From positions 1 through 24,262 of the forward strand of contig NZ_JAUNHK010000027.1 of the NCBI RefSeq assembly GCF_030523985.1: DNA of 24,262 bases. The letters are read 5' to 3'. The DNA comes from Deinococcus sp. (lineage in GTDB: Bacteria > Deinococcota > Deinococci > Deinococcales > Deinococcaceae). Positions 1-7,750 of the stretch are shown one piece after another (position 1 is the stretch's first letter; each line of letters starts with the position of its first letter). A model generated the notes under the pieces. It did not search any database. It was not told the origin of the DNA and saw only the letters and a program-made list of their open reading frames with translations. The translations under genes were made by a program, and so were the position numbers.

Positions 1-340
1 CGATGCGCTCCAGCACCCGCCGCGCCATTTCGTCCACGGCCTTGGTGACCACGTAGGGCGCTCCCAGGCTCTTGGCGTTCATGGTCGCCAGAATGTTGGC
101 CTGCACGTCCGAGCCGATGGCGACGACCACCACATCGAAGTCGCCTACGCCGATGGCCCGCAGCGCCCGCTCCTCGGTGGCGTCCACGATGGCGGCGTGC
201 GTCACGAGGTTCATGACCCGTTCCACGTTGTCTTCCAGCTGGTCAATGGCGACGACTTCGTGCCCCATCTCGTAGAGGGTGGTGGCGACGGCGGTTCCGA
301 AGCGGCCCAGGCCAATGACCAGACATTGTTTGGTTTTCAT
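1..340 (-). CDS. ktrA: KtrA/TrkA potassium-channel regulatory subunit, N-terminal RCK domain (partial)
   Basis: This is the cytoplasmic regulatory partner of a KtrB/TrkH potassium channel; the RCK domain binds nucleotide and gates the channel. The ATG is at 340-338 and the reading frame stays open to the window edge, so only about 113 residues are visible. They begin MKTKQCLVIGLGRFGTAVA, with the GLGRFG dinucleotide-binding loop at about residues 10-15, followed by an acidic residue ending the second strand (VVAID). Repeated strand-helix units fit an RCK_N Rossmann fold. A strong ribosome site (AGGAAGGA) lies just upstream, and the gene starts 13 bases after the stop of the second ktrB, so it is the third gene of that operon. 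The C-terminal RCK_C domain is outside the window. Family call is secure; Ktr rather than Trk is inferred from the single-RCK start and the KtrB-type partners. Confidence 0.9.
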   Translation of the reverse strand, partial: MKTKQCLVIGLGRFGTAVATTLYEMGHEVVAIDQLEDNVERVMNLVTHAAIVDATEERALRAIGVGDFDVVVVAIGSDVQANILATMNAKSLGAPYVVTKAVDEMARRVLERI

Positions 341-353
341 AGCTGTCCTTCCT

Positions 354-1715
354 TCACCCCACCAGAATGTCATGCTCAGGCGGGTACTTGACCCAGCGGC
401 TGCGGGTGGGCCGCAGGTTGAAGGCGATGGCGAAGGTGAGCGGCCCGATGCGCCCCAGGTACATCAGCCCGGTCAGAATCAGCAGTCCGGTGTCGTTGAG
501 GCGGTGCGTCGTGTTCATGCTGAGGCCCACAGTGGCCGCCGCACTGACCGTCTCGAACAGCAGGTGCGTGAACCCCAGGTCAGGATTGGTGGCGAGCAGC
601 GCGAAAAAGGCCCCGGCCACCAGCAGGGTATACAGCGTGGTAATCGCTCCGGCCCGCACCAGATTCTCGTTCATGACCCGGCGCTGAAACAGGATGAGTT
701 CGCCGCGCCCGCGCACCATGTTCCACGCGCTGCCGACCAGGATGGCGAAGGTCGAGGTCTTGATGCCGCCGCCCGTCGAGCCGCTGCCCGCGCCGATGTA
801 CATCAGCCCGATCAGTACGAAGAGACTGGCGGTGTGCATCTGGTCAATCGGGACGGTGGACAGCCCCGCCGAACGCGGCGTCATGCTCTGAAAAAAGGCC
901 GCCAGCAGCTTGCCGGGCGCACTCAGGGGAGCAAACGTCTTGCCGTTGTGCCATTCGAGCAGCAGCAGGGCGGCGGTGCCCAGCACCAGAAGTGCTGCTG
1001 TCGTCAGCAGGGTCAGGCGGGAATACACCAGCAGGCGACTCTGGCGAGGGTGCCGCAGGTGGGCGACCACGTTCAGTTGAACCAGAAAGCCCAGCCCCCC
1101 CAGAATGGCGAGCGCCGCCATGGTCAGGCACACCAGCGCGTCTTCGGCGTAGGGGGCCAGCCCACCGCGCAGTACCACGAATCCGGCATTGTTGTAGGCG
1201 CTGACCGAGTGGAAGACGGCCTGATACAGCCCCTCGCTCCAGCCGAACTGCGGCACGAAGCGCAGCGCCAGCAGCAGCGCCCCGACGCCCTCGGTGACGA
1301 AGGTGTAGAGCAGAATGGCCCGCACCAGCCCCAGCACGCTGCCCACGTCCAGCGCGTTGAGCTGCGCGACCAGATGCTGGCGCTCGGAGAAGTTGAGCCG
1401 CCGCCCGGTGACGAAGGCGAATACTGTGCCGAAAGTCAGGATGCCCAGCCCGCCCACCTGAATCAGCAGCAGCAGCAGCAGTTGCCCGAAGCGGGTGAAG
1501 GTCTCGCCCGTATCCGCCACCGTCAGCCCCGTGATGCAGATGGCAGACGTGGCGGTAAACAGCAGTTGCAGGCTGTCCAGCCCCGCCCCAGGCTGCTGCA
1601 CCCCCGGCAGATGCAGCAGCGCCGCGCCCAGCAGGATCCCGACGGCGTAGACCAGCGCCAGCAGTTGGGGCGGCGAAAGCCGAACGCGGCGGGCGGCGGG
1701 TCTGCTTGGCTTCAT
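354..1715 (-). CDS. ktrB: KtrB/TrkH family potassium uptake channel subunit (second copy)
   Basis: Integral membrane subunit of a sodium- or proton-coupled potassium uptake system. It is 453 residues from the ATG at 1715; a TTG nine bases earlier would overlap the preceding gene. All four pore loops are present, each with its filter glycine: TSAICITGLTV, SVSAYNNAGFV, SMTPRSAGLST and SAAATVGLSMN. The loop between repeats three and four carries GSGSTGGGIKT, typical of the family. The length matches KtrB (about 440-470). The preceding ktrB ends with TAG one base before this ATG, so translation is probably coupled. ktrA follows. The protein is clearly paralogous to its neighbour but well diverged, so a recent duplication is unlikely and different affinity or ion coupling is possible (inference). 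Family assignment is secure; transport properties are not visible in the sequence. Confidence 0.93.
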   Translation of the reverse strand: MKPSRPAARRVRLSPPQLLALVYAVGILLGAALLHLPGVQQPGAGLDSLQLLFTATSAICITGLTVADTGETFTRFGQLLLLLLIQVGGLGILTFGTVFAFVTGRRLNFSERQHLVAQLNALDVGSVLGLVRAILLYTFVTEGVGALLLALRFVPQFGWSEGLYQAVFHSVSAYNNAGFVVLRGGLAPYAEDALVCLTMAALAILGGLGFLVQLNVVAHLRHPRQSRLLVYSRLTLLTTAALLVLGTAALLLLEWHNGKTFAPLSAPGKLLAAFFQSMTPRSAGLSTVPIDQMHTASLFVLIGLMYIGAGSGSTGGGIKTSTFAILVGSAWNMVRGRGELILFQRRVMNENLVRAGAITTLYTLLVAGAFFALLATNPDLGFTHLLFETVSAAATVGLSMNTTHRLNDTGLLILTGLMYLGRIGPLTFAIAFNLRPTRSRWVKYPPEHDILVG

Positions 1716-1716
1716 G

Positions 1717-3120
1717 CTAGCCAATCAGGATGTCCCGGTCGGCAGGGTGGCGAACCAGCGATTTTTCAGGCGAGGGGCGACTGAACGCCACCGCGAAGGT
1801 CAGCGGCCCGATGCGGCCCAGGAACATCAGGAAAATCAGCACGATTTCCTGCGAGGAGTTGAGCAGCGGCGTGGTGTTCATGCTCAGGCCCGCCGTGCCG
1901 AAGGCGCTGACCGTCTCGAAAAACAGTTGCAGGAACAGCACGTCCTTGTTGGTGTTCAGCAGCAGCATCAGCATGAACCCGCCGACCACCAGCCCCATGC
2001 TCAGTAGCCCCACCGTCATGGCGCGCAGCACCGTTTCGGTGTCGATGCGGCGCTCGAAAATGGTCGTGTCGCGCCGCCCGCGCACCATGCTCCAGGCCGA
2101 GGCGACCATCACGTAGAAGGTGTTGGTCTTGATGCCGCCGCCCGTCGAGCCGGGGTTGGCCCCGATGAACATCCACACGATGGTCATGAACAGGGCCGGA
2201 AAGCCCATCAGCCCGTAGTCGAGGGTGTTGAAGCCTGCCGTGCGGGGCGTCACGCTCTGAAACCACGATGCCAGCAACTTGCCGTGCAGCGGCAGGGCAC
2301 CGAGCGTCTTGGGGTTGTTCCACTCGGTCAGCGCGAAAAAGACCGTGCCCACCAGCAGCAGCCCGGCAGTCATGGTGAGCGACAGCAGGCTGTTGGTGGT
2401 CAGGCGGTTGCGCCGCCGATTTCTCAGCCAGCCCAGAATGTTGAGCTGCACCAGAAACCCCAGCCCCCCCAGCACGACCAGCCCGGTGACCACCAGATTG
2501 ACCAGCGGGTCGGACACGAAGTTCATCAGGTTGTTGGGGTAGAGGCTGAAGCCCGCGTTGTTGAACGAACTGACCGAATGGAAGATGGAGTAGTAGATGC
2601 CGCGCCCCACTCCCTCACGCGGAATGAACGCCGGAAGCAGCAGCAGCGCCCCCACCGCTTCGATCAGCAGCGAGGTCAGCACGATGGCCCGCACCAGCGA
2701 AAGAGCCCCGCCCAGGGTGGTGGCACTCGTCTGCTGCTGCGCGTTGATGCGCCCTGCCACGCCCAGCCGTCGCCGCAGCGCCAGCGCAAACAGCGTACCC
2801 AGCGTGATGATGCCCAGCCCGCCCACCTGAATAAGCACCAGCATCACGATTTCGCCGAACAGGTTGAAGGTGCTGCCGGGGTCCACCACCGCCAGCCCGG
2901 TCACGCACACGCAGCTCGTCGCCATAAAGAGCGCCTGCACGAAAGTCACCGTCTTGCCCGGTTCGTGCGCCAGCGGGAGCCACAGCAGCAGCGCCCCGAT
3001 CAGGATGGTCGCCGCGAAGGTCAGCGCGATGAGTTGCGGCGGACGAATGTGCGAAGTCCAGCCCCGGTGCAGGCGGCTGCCGGAAGAAGGGGCCGAGGAG
3101 CGCGGGGGGGCAGGCGGCAT
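1717..3120 (-). CDS. ktrB: KtrB/TrkH family potassium uptake channel subunit (first copy)
   Basis: Potassium-translocating membrane subunit, 467 residues from the ATG at 3120. An in-frame GTG at 3141 would add seven residues but lies upstream of a good extended -10 box (TG-C-TAGAAT, TAGAAT at 3137-3132), so the ATG is preferred. The N-terminus is a proline/serine-rich cytoplasmic tail of about 30 residues, then the hydrophobic body. The four filter loops are TSCVCVTGLAV, SVSSFNNAGFS, SVTPRTAGFNT and SAFGTAGLSMN, each with the conserved glycine, and NPGSTGGGIKT precedes the last repeat. It is the promoter-proximal gene of a three-gene unit with a second ktrB and ktrA, and is divergent from the tRNA methyltransferase gene. 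Family call is secure; the reason for two channel subunits with one regulator is unknown. Confidence 0.93.
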   Translation of the reverse strand: MPPAPPRSSAPSSGSRLHRGWTSHIRPPQLIALTFAATILIGALLLWLPLAHEPGKTVTFVQALFMATSCVCVTGLAVVDPGSTFNLFGEIVMLVLIQVGGLGIITLGTLFALALRRRLGVAGRINAQQQTSATTLGGALSLVRAIVLTSLLIEAVGALLLLPAFIPREGVGRGIYYSIFHSVSSFNNAGFSLYPNNLMNFVSDPLVNLVVTGLVVLGGLGFLVQLNILGWLRNRRRNRLTTNSLLSLTMTAGLLLVGTVFFALTEWNNPKTLGALPLHGKLLASWFQSVTPRTAGFNTLDYGLMGFPALFMTIVWMFIGANPGSTGGGIKTNTFYVMVASAWSMVRGRRDTTIFERRIDTETVLRAMTVGLLSMGLVVGGFMLMLLLNTNKDVLFLQLFFETVSAFGTAGLSMNTTPLLNSSQEIVLIFLMFLGRIGPLTFAVAFSRPSPEKSLVRHPADRDILIG

Positions 3121-3131
3121 AGGCGGGGCGA

Positions 3132-3137
3132 ATTCTA
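3132..3137 (-). promoter_or_regulatory. -10 element of the ktrB-ktrB-ktrA operon
   Basis: TAGAAT on the minus strand (3137 to 3132), preceded by TG one base upstream (extended -10). It ends 11 bases before the ATG at 3120, which predicts a leader of only a few bases. No clear -35 and no Shine-Dalgarno sequence are seen. It argues against the GTG at 3141 as start. Confidence 0.5.
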
Positions 3138-3163
3138 GCACCGCGCCGGGGAGGGCGCCGGGC

Positions 3164-3169
3164 TATACT
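3164..3169 (+). promoter_or_regulatory. -10 element, leaderless start of the tRNA methyltransferase gene
   Basis: TATACT, followed by 8 bases and then the ATG at 3178. There is no Shine-Dalgarno sequence. The spacing puts the transcription start at or next to the A of the ATG, as in the leaderless genes common in Deinococcus. Confidence 0.65.
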
Positions 3170-3177
3170 GCTCTGCT

Positions 3178-4269
<1,092 letters not shown>

Positions 4270-4288
4270 CCGTCAAGGGCAAAGGAAA

Positions 4289-4330
4289 GAAGCGCACCCC
4301 TGGCCGAGTGCGCTTCGCTTTTGCTTTGCT
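4289..4330 (+). terminator. Intrinsic terminator after the tRNA methyltransferase gene
   Basis: A perfect 9-bp stem, GAAGCGCAC (4289-4297) with GTGCGCTTC (4308-4316), 10-base loop, followed by the T-rich run GCTTTTGCTTTG. It lies 19 bases after the stop codon. A-rich sequence before the stem could let it work on the other strand too. The rest of the gap to cysS (4331-4453) shows only a weak hairpin, GAAAATG/CATTTTC (4410-4430), which might help end the cysS transcript. Confidence 0.8.
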
Positions 4331-4453
4331 GTCTGGAGAAGCTTTCGTCTCCGTCCGGAATCGTGAATTCAGGGTACGCCGCCTCTCTGACAGCACCATG
4401 ACAGCCGCCGAAAATGAAGGGGCCATTTTCTCATGCCCCTCCAATATGGCCGC

Positions 4454-5923
4454 TCAGCGTTTCCAGCGAGGCCCGTCTTTGGTGTCCTCGACGGTGATGC
4501 CCGCTTTGGTCAGGGTGTCGCGCAGTTCGTCGGCCTCGGCGTACTGCTTTTGCAGGCGGTAGTTCTGGCGGGCCTTGAGCACCAAGTCCATCAGCGCGTC
4601 TATCACGGGGGCGTCGTCCTGGGCGGCGACCTGTCCGCTCCCGGCAAAGAGACCCAGCACGTCGCCGCCGAGGGTGCGGTATGCGTCCCGCGCCCGCTCC
4701 AGCGAGTCATGGCCCACCGCGCCTGCATTCAGCGCCGTATTGACTTCACCCGTCAGGCCGAACAGGGCCGCTACCGCTTTGGGGGTGTTGAAGTCGTCGC
4801 GCATGGCGTCCTCGAATTCTTGCACGCGGGCGGCGATTTTGGCGTCCAGCGCGGCGTCGGCTCCGGCGGGGGCGTCACCCAGGCGGCGCTCGATTTCGCC
4901 CAGCGCGTCCACCATGCGGCGGTAGCCGTTCGCAGCACTGGCGAAGGCTTCCTCGTTCATCTCGGTTACGCTGCGGTAGTGGCTCGACACCAGCAGAAAG
5001 CGCACCACCATCGGGTCGTACTTTTGCAGGATGTCCTGAATGGTCGTGAAATTGCCCTTGCTCTTGGACATCTTCTCGCCGCCGATGGTCAGCATGTTGT
5101 TGTGCATCCAGTAGCGGGCGAAGTGATGCCCGGCGGCTTCGGCCTGGGCGATTTCGGCCTCGTGGTGAGGAAATTGCAGGTCGAGGCCGCCGCCGTGAAT
5201 GTCGAAGCCCTCGCCCAGATACTTGAGGCTCATGGCCGAGCATTCGATGTGCCAGCCGGGAAACCCCACGCCCCAAGGCGAGTCCCAGCGCATGATGTGT
5301 TCGGGTTCGGCGTGCTTCCAGAGCGCAAAGTCGCGGGGGTCGCGCTTTTCCTCGCGCACGGCCTCGCGGGTCCCCTCTTCTTGGTCGTCCAGTTTGCGGC
5401 CTGAGAGTTTGCCGTATTCAGGCCAGCTCCGCACGTCGAAATAGACGCTGCCCGCCGATTCGTAGGCGTGGCCCCGCTCCATCAGTTCCTCGATCAGCCG
5501 GATCTGCTCCTGAATGTGCCCCGTGGCGCGGGGGTTGATGGAGGGCCGCAGGACGTTCAGCGCGTCCATGTCCTTGAAAAACGACCAGAAGTATTTGTCG
5601 GCCACTTCCATCGGCTCCAGTTGTTCCAGACGGGCGCGGGCCAGCATCTTGTCTTCGCCGTCGTCGGAGTCGTTTTGCAGGTGGCCCACGTCGGTGATGT
5701 TGGCGACGTAGCGCACCTTGTACCCGAAATGCATCAGGGCGCGGCGAATCACGTCGAACGCCACTTCCTTCTTGGCGTGGCCGAGGTGCGCGTCGGAGTA
5801 GACGGTCGGGCCGCACAGGTACATGCCCACATGCCCCGGCGTTCCCGGCACAAAACGGACTTTCTGGCGCTGCATGGTGTCGTAAAGCTGAATGTTGGGG
5901 TCGGGCGTGGTGTGTTTGGTCAT
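4454..5923 (-). CDS. cysS: Cysteinyl-tRNA synthetase
   Basis: Class I aminoacyl-tRNA synthetase that charges tRNA-Cys with cysteine using ATP, in the cytoplasm. It is 489 residues, normal for the family. The HIGH-type motif is HLGH (46-49) after CGPTVYSDA, and KMSKS is at 284-288. Zinc ligands typical of CysRS are visible: Cys37, Cys228 in GWHIECSAMS, and His/Glu in FPHHEAEIA (about 253-255). The C-terminal part contains the DALR-type helical anticodon region. The ATG at 5923 has a ribosome site (AAAGGAA) about 8 bases upstream, so unlike several neighbours it is not leaderless. Between its promoter and start lie a Cys-rich leader peptide and a strong terminator, suggesting control by attenuation in response to cysteine supply (see 5980-6080). 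Function is certain. Confidence 0.98.
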   Translation of the reverse strand: MTKHTTPDPNIQLYDTMQRQKVRFVPGTPGHVGMYLCGPTVYSDAHLGHAKKEVAFDVIRRALMHFGYKVRYVANITDVGHLQNDSDDGEDKMLARARLEQLEPMEVADKYFWSFFKDMDALNVLRPSINPRATGHIQEQIRLIEELMERGHAYESAGSVYFDVRSWPEYGKLSGRKLDDQEEGTREAVREEKRDPRDFALWKHAEPEHIMRWDSPWGVGFPGWHIECSAMSLKYLGEGFDIHGGGLDLQFPHHEAEIAQAEAAGHHFARYWMHNNMLTIGGEKMSKSKGNFTTIQDILQKYDPMVVRFLLVSSHYRSVTEMNEEAFASAANGYRRMVDALGEIERRLGDAPAGADAALDAKIAARVQEFEDAMRDDFNTPKAVAALFGLTGEVNTALNAGAVGHDSLERARDAYRTLGGDVLGLFAGSGQVAAQDDAPVIDALMDLVLKARQNYRLQKQYAEADELRDTLTKAGITVEDTKDGPRWKR

Positions 5924-5979
5924 GGAAAGTTCCTTTGGGATGGCTCCGAACTTTGGGAAAGAGGGTGCTGCTCACGGCT

Positions 5980-6019
5980 AAAAAAAACCGCGCCACAGTC
6001 CACAGGGGAAAGGGCGCGG
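5980..6019 (-). terminator. Intrinsic terminator in the cysS leader
   Basis: On the minus strand CCGCGCC (6019-6013) pairs perfectly with GGCGCGG (5994-5988) across an 18-base loop, followed immediately by eight T (5987-5980). The only transcribed unit upstream on this strand is the 10-codon leader ORF, so the terminator must act inside the cysS leader. Confidence 0.8.
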
Positions 6020-6035
6020 GGCAGAGCAGTGCTGC

Positions 6036-6068
6036 TTACCGCATTCGGGGGCAACACAGGGCGTTCAT
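6036..6068 (-). CDS. cysS leader peptide with tandem cysteine codons (putative)
   Basis: A 10-codon ORF on the minus strand, MNALCCPRMR followed by TAA. Codons 5 and 6 are TGT TGC. The ATG lies 6 bases after a TATGCT -10 box with an extended TG, the same arrangement as leaderless genes elsewhere in this window, so it needs no ribosome site. It is followed by an intrinsic terminator and then cysS. Two adjacent Cys codons in ten is unlikely by chance because cysteine is rare in these proteins. The expected role is to sense charged tRNA-Cys by ribosome pausing. Not verified experimentally. Confidence 0.65.
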   Translation of the reverse strand: MNALCCPRMR

Positions 6069-6143
6069 GAGGGCAGCATAGCACTGGGCGGGTCGGGGCG
6101 CGGGGGAGGGAGCCAGACAGGGGCAATTCAGCACGTCCCAGAC

Positions 6144-6161
6144 TGCAAATTTATGCATTCA
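6144..6161 (+). promoter_or_regulatory. AT-rich palindrome upstream of rocD, ARG-box-like
   Basis: TGCAAATTTATGCA (6144-6157) is an imperfect palindrome with TGCA ends and is the only AT-rich stretch in this gap. Its complement resembles the recalled ArgR/AhrC operator of Bacillus (TGAATAAAAATKCA) at about 11 of 14 positions. An arginine repressor site before an ornithine aminotransferase gene would make sense, but this is inference and half of the similarity comes from A/T content. Confidence 0.3.
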
Positions 6162-6221
6162 GGTGGGGTGGTGCATACACCCGGAAATCCCTAGCATGGG
6201 AGACCGCTGACAAGGCAGGCC

Positions 6222-6268
6222 GGGTCAGCCGAAAAGGGGAGTCGTGTTCCCGTTTCGGCTCCTGGCCC
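6222..6268 (+). promoter_or_regulatory. Long hairpin in the rocD 5' leader
   Basis: Three stacked helices: GGGTCAG (6222-6228) with CTGGCCC (6262-6268), CCGAAA (6229-6234) with TTTCGG (6253-6258), and GGGGA (6236-6240) with TTCCC (6247-6251), loop GTCGTG. That is 18 pairs including two G-T, with one A/G mismatch and a 3-base bulge. No T-run follows, so it is not a plain terminator. It ends 48 bases before the rocD start. Function unknown. Confidence 0.5.
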
Positions 6269-6316
6269 AGGGATTTCCGCTCTCAGTTCACGCTCTCTCA
6301 GACAAGGACACTGACC

Positions 6317-7621
6317 ATGACCCAGACCACCCCCCGGACCCAGCAGGACTACATTGCCCTCGAAGACCGCCACGGCGCCCACAACTACCACCCCCTCCCT
6401 GTCGTTCTGGCGCGGGGCCAGGGCGCGAAGGTGTGGGACACCGACGGCAAGGAGTACCTCGACTTTCTCTCGGCCTACTCTGCCGTCAATCAGGGCCACT
6501 GCCACCCCAAAATCGTGGGGGCGATGGTCGAGCAGGCCCAGACCCTGACGCTGACCAGCCGCGCCTTCTACAACGACAAACTCGGCCCCTACGAGCAGTT
6601 CGTGACCGAGTACTTCGGCTTCGACAAGGTGCTGCCCATGAACACGGGCGCGGAGGCCGTCGAAACCGCCCTCAAACTGGCCCGCAAGTATGCCTACGAG
6701 GTCAAGGGAATTCCCGAAAACGAAGCCCTGATTGTCGTCTGCGAGAACAACTTTCACGGGCGCACCACCACCATCATCAGCTTTTCCAACGATGAAAACG
6801 CCCGCCGCAACTTCGGCCCCTACACGGGCGGCTTCCTGCGGATTCCCTACGACGACCTCGGTGCCCTCGAAGCTGCGCTGAAGGCCCACGCGGGCAAGGT
6901 GGCGGGCTTTCTGGTCGAGCCGATTCAGGGCGAGGCGGGCGTGTATGTTCCCGCCGACGGCTACCTCAGCGGCGCGAAAAAACTGTGTGAGGAGCACGGC
7001 GCCCTGTTCATCGCCGACGAAGTGCAGACCGGAATTGCCCGCACGGGTCGTCGCCTCGCGGTGGATCACGAGAACGTCAAACCCGACATCCTGATTCTGG
7101 GCAAGGCGCTCTCGGGCGGGGCGTATCCGGTCTCGGCGGTGCTGGCGGACGACGCCATCATGAACGTGATTAGGCCCGGTCAGCACGGCTCCACCTTCGG
7201 CGGCAACCCGGTGGCGGGCGCGGTGGCGGTGGCGGCGCTGACGGTGGCCCGCGACGAGGAACTGGCCGAACGCGCCGAGAAGCTGGGTCAGAGGTTCCGC
7301 GCCGAACTTGCCCGGTACATTGAAGGCAGCCAGATCGCCAAGCTGGTGCGCGGCAAGGGCCTGCTGAACGCCGTTGTGGTGAACGACCATGAAGACAGCG
7401 ACACCGCCTGGAACATCTGCCTGAAGATGGCTGAGCGCGGCCTGCTCGCCAAGCCCACTCACGGCAACATCATCCGTTTTGCGCCCCCGCTGGTGATTGA
7501 CGAGGCCGACCTCGAACGCGGCCTTCGCATCATCACCGACACCCTGCGCGAGTTCGAGGGCCGGGGCCATGACGTTTCGCTGGACGAAGTGAACCACCCG
7601 CACCACGTCGAACAGGTGTAA
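6317..7621 (+). CDS. rocD: Ornithine aminotransferase
   Basis: PLP-dependent class III aminotransferase that moves the delta-amino group of ornithine to 2-oxoglutarate, giving glutamate semialdehyde; it links arginine breakdown to proline and glutamate. The 434-residue protein has the cofactor-binding loop MNTGAEAVETALKLARK (about 108-124), ADEVQTG (233-239, Asp234 to the PLP ring nitrogen) and the Schiff-base lysine Lys263 in LGKALSGG. The NTGAEAVE sequence and the VKGI segment are typical of ornithine rather than acetylornithine or GABA enzymes. The ATG at 6317 follows AAGGA (6304-6308). A structured leader and a possible arginine-responsive operator lie upstream. Downstream is a hairpin-rich gap before mnmD. 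The family is certain; ornithine as substrate is well supported by motif but not proven. Confidence 0.9.
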   Translation: MTQTTPRTQQDYIALEDRHGAHNYHPLPVVLARGQGAKVWDTDGKEYLDFLSAYSAVNQGHCHPKIVGAMVEQAQTLTLTSRAFYNDKLGPYEQFVTEYFGFDKVLPMNTGAEAVETALKLARKYAYEVKGIPENEALIVVCENNFHGRTTTIISFSNDENARRNFGPYTGGFLRIPYDDLGALEAALKAHAGKVAGFLVEPIQGEAGVYVPADGYLSGAKKLCEEHGALFIADEVQTGIARTGRRLAVDHENVKPDILILGKALSGGAYPVSAVLADDAIMNVIRPGQHGSTFGGNPVAGAVAVAALTVARDEELAERAEKLGQRFRAELARYIEGSQIAKLVRGKGLLNAVVVNDHEDSDTAWNICLKMAERGLLAKPTHGNIIRFAPPLVIDEADLERGLRIITDTLREFEGRGHDVSLDEVNHPHHVEQV

Positions 7622-7638
7622 TCGAGTCAGAGGAACTG

Positions 7639-7678
7639 CGGGTCTGAGCGGCGCAAAGTAGCGTTCAGAGCCGTATTA
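7639..7678 (+). repeat. Degenerate fragment of the 137-bp structured repeat (second hairpin only)
   Basis: The bases CGGGTCTGAGCGGCGCAAAG at 7639-7658 match the 5' arm of the repeat's second hairpin, and GTTCAGAGCCGTATTA (7663-7678) matches its 3' arm and end. The inner stem is missing. GGGTCTGAGC and GTTCAGAGCC still pair with one mismatch and one G-T pair. Compare the full copies at 13697, 20806 and 22110. Confidence 0.5.
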
Positions 7679-7687
7679 CAGAGTGCA

Positions 7688-7738
7688 GAGGGGGGCGGTG
7701 TCTGGACAGGAAAGTGTTCCTGCTCGCGCCGCCCCCTC
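7688..7738 (+). terminator. Large hairpin between rocD and mnmD, possible terminator
   Basis: Outer arms GAGGGGGGCGG (7688-7698) and CCGCCCCCTC (7729-7738) pair with one bulged G. Inside is a separate perfect hairpin, CAGGAA (7707-7712) with TTCCTG (7717-7722), loop AGTG. The sequence after it is pyrimidine-rich but has no T-run, so termination of rocD is only a guess. It ends 12 bases before the -10 of mnmD and could instead affect that promoter. Confidence 0.4.
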
Positions 7739-7750
7739 TCTGTCTGCCTC

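Larger units (their letters stand above)
5980..6080 (-). promoter_or_regulatory. Putative ribosome-mediated attenuator of cysS
   Basis: Reading the minus strand: an extended -10 (TG-C-TATGCT, box at 6080-6075), 6 bases, an ATG (6068) opening the peptide MNALCCPRMR, then a strong terminator ending at 5980, with cysS 56 bases further on. After the peptide a competing fold is possible: TGCGG (6044-6040) with CCGCG (6019-6015), enclosing GCAG (6036-6033) with CTGC (6025-6022). It uses the same bases as the 5' arm of the terminator. A ribosome held at the Cys codons could favour it, and one reaching the stop codon would block it. Parts are seen in sequence; the mechanism is inference. Confidence 0.65.
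5924..6316. other. Intergenic region with two divergent regulatory leaders (393 bp)
   Basis: This is the longest gap in the window. The minus-strand half (5924-6080) holds the cysS promoter, leader peptide and terminator. The plus-strand half (6144-6316) holds an AT-rich palindrome, a second short palindrome (GGTG-CATA-CACC, 6170-6181) and a long hairpin in the rocD leader. I see nothing definite in 6081-6143 except G/C-rich sequence. Confidence 0.7.

Noticed and set aside
279..1784. 501-codon plus-strand ORF antisense to ktrB
   Set aside because: Low-complexity Q/R/H/P-rich translation, no domain, lies opposite a clear KtrB gene. Such long shadows are expected at this GC content.
2284..3138. 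284-codon plus-strand ORF antisense to the first ktrB
   Set aside because: Same Q/H/R-rich shadow character; the opposite strand has all four channel filter motifs.
5924..6080. T-box riboswitch upstream of cysS
   Set aside because: I found no T-box consensus or specifier-loop structure; the leader is only about 145 bases and is better explained by a peptide plus terminator.
6196..6210. Four-codon ORF (MGDR) in the rocD leader as an arginine attenuator peptide
   Set aside because: Only one Arg codon, no ribosome site or close -10 box, and no terminator follows. Not enough to claim.
6191..7606. 471-codon minus-strand ORF opposite rocD
   Set aside because: V/G/H-rich shadow with no domain; rocD has catalytic Lys and Asp in place.
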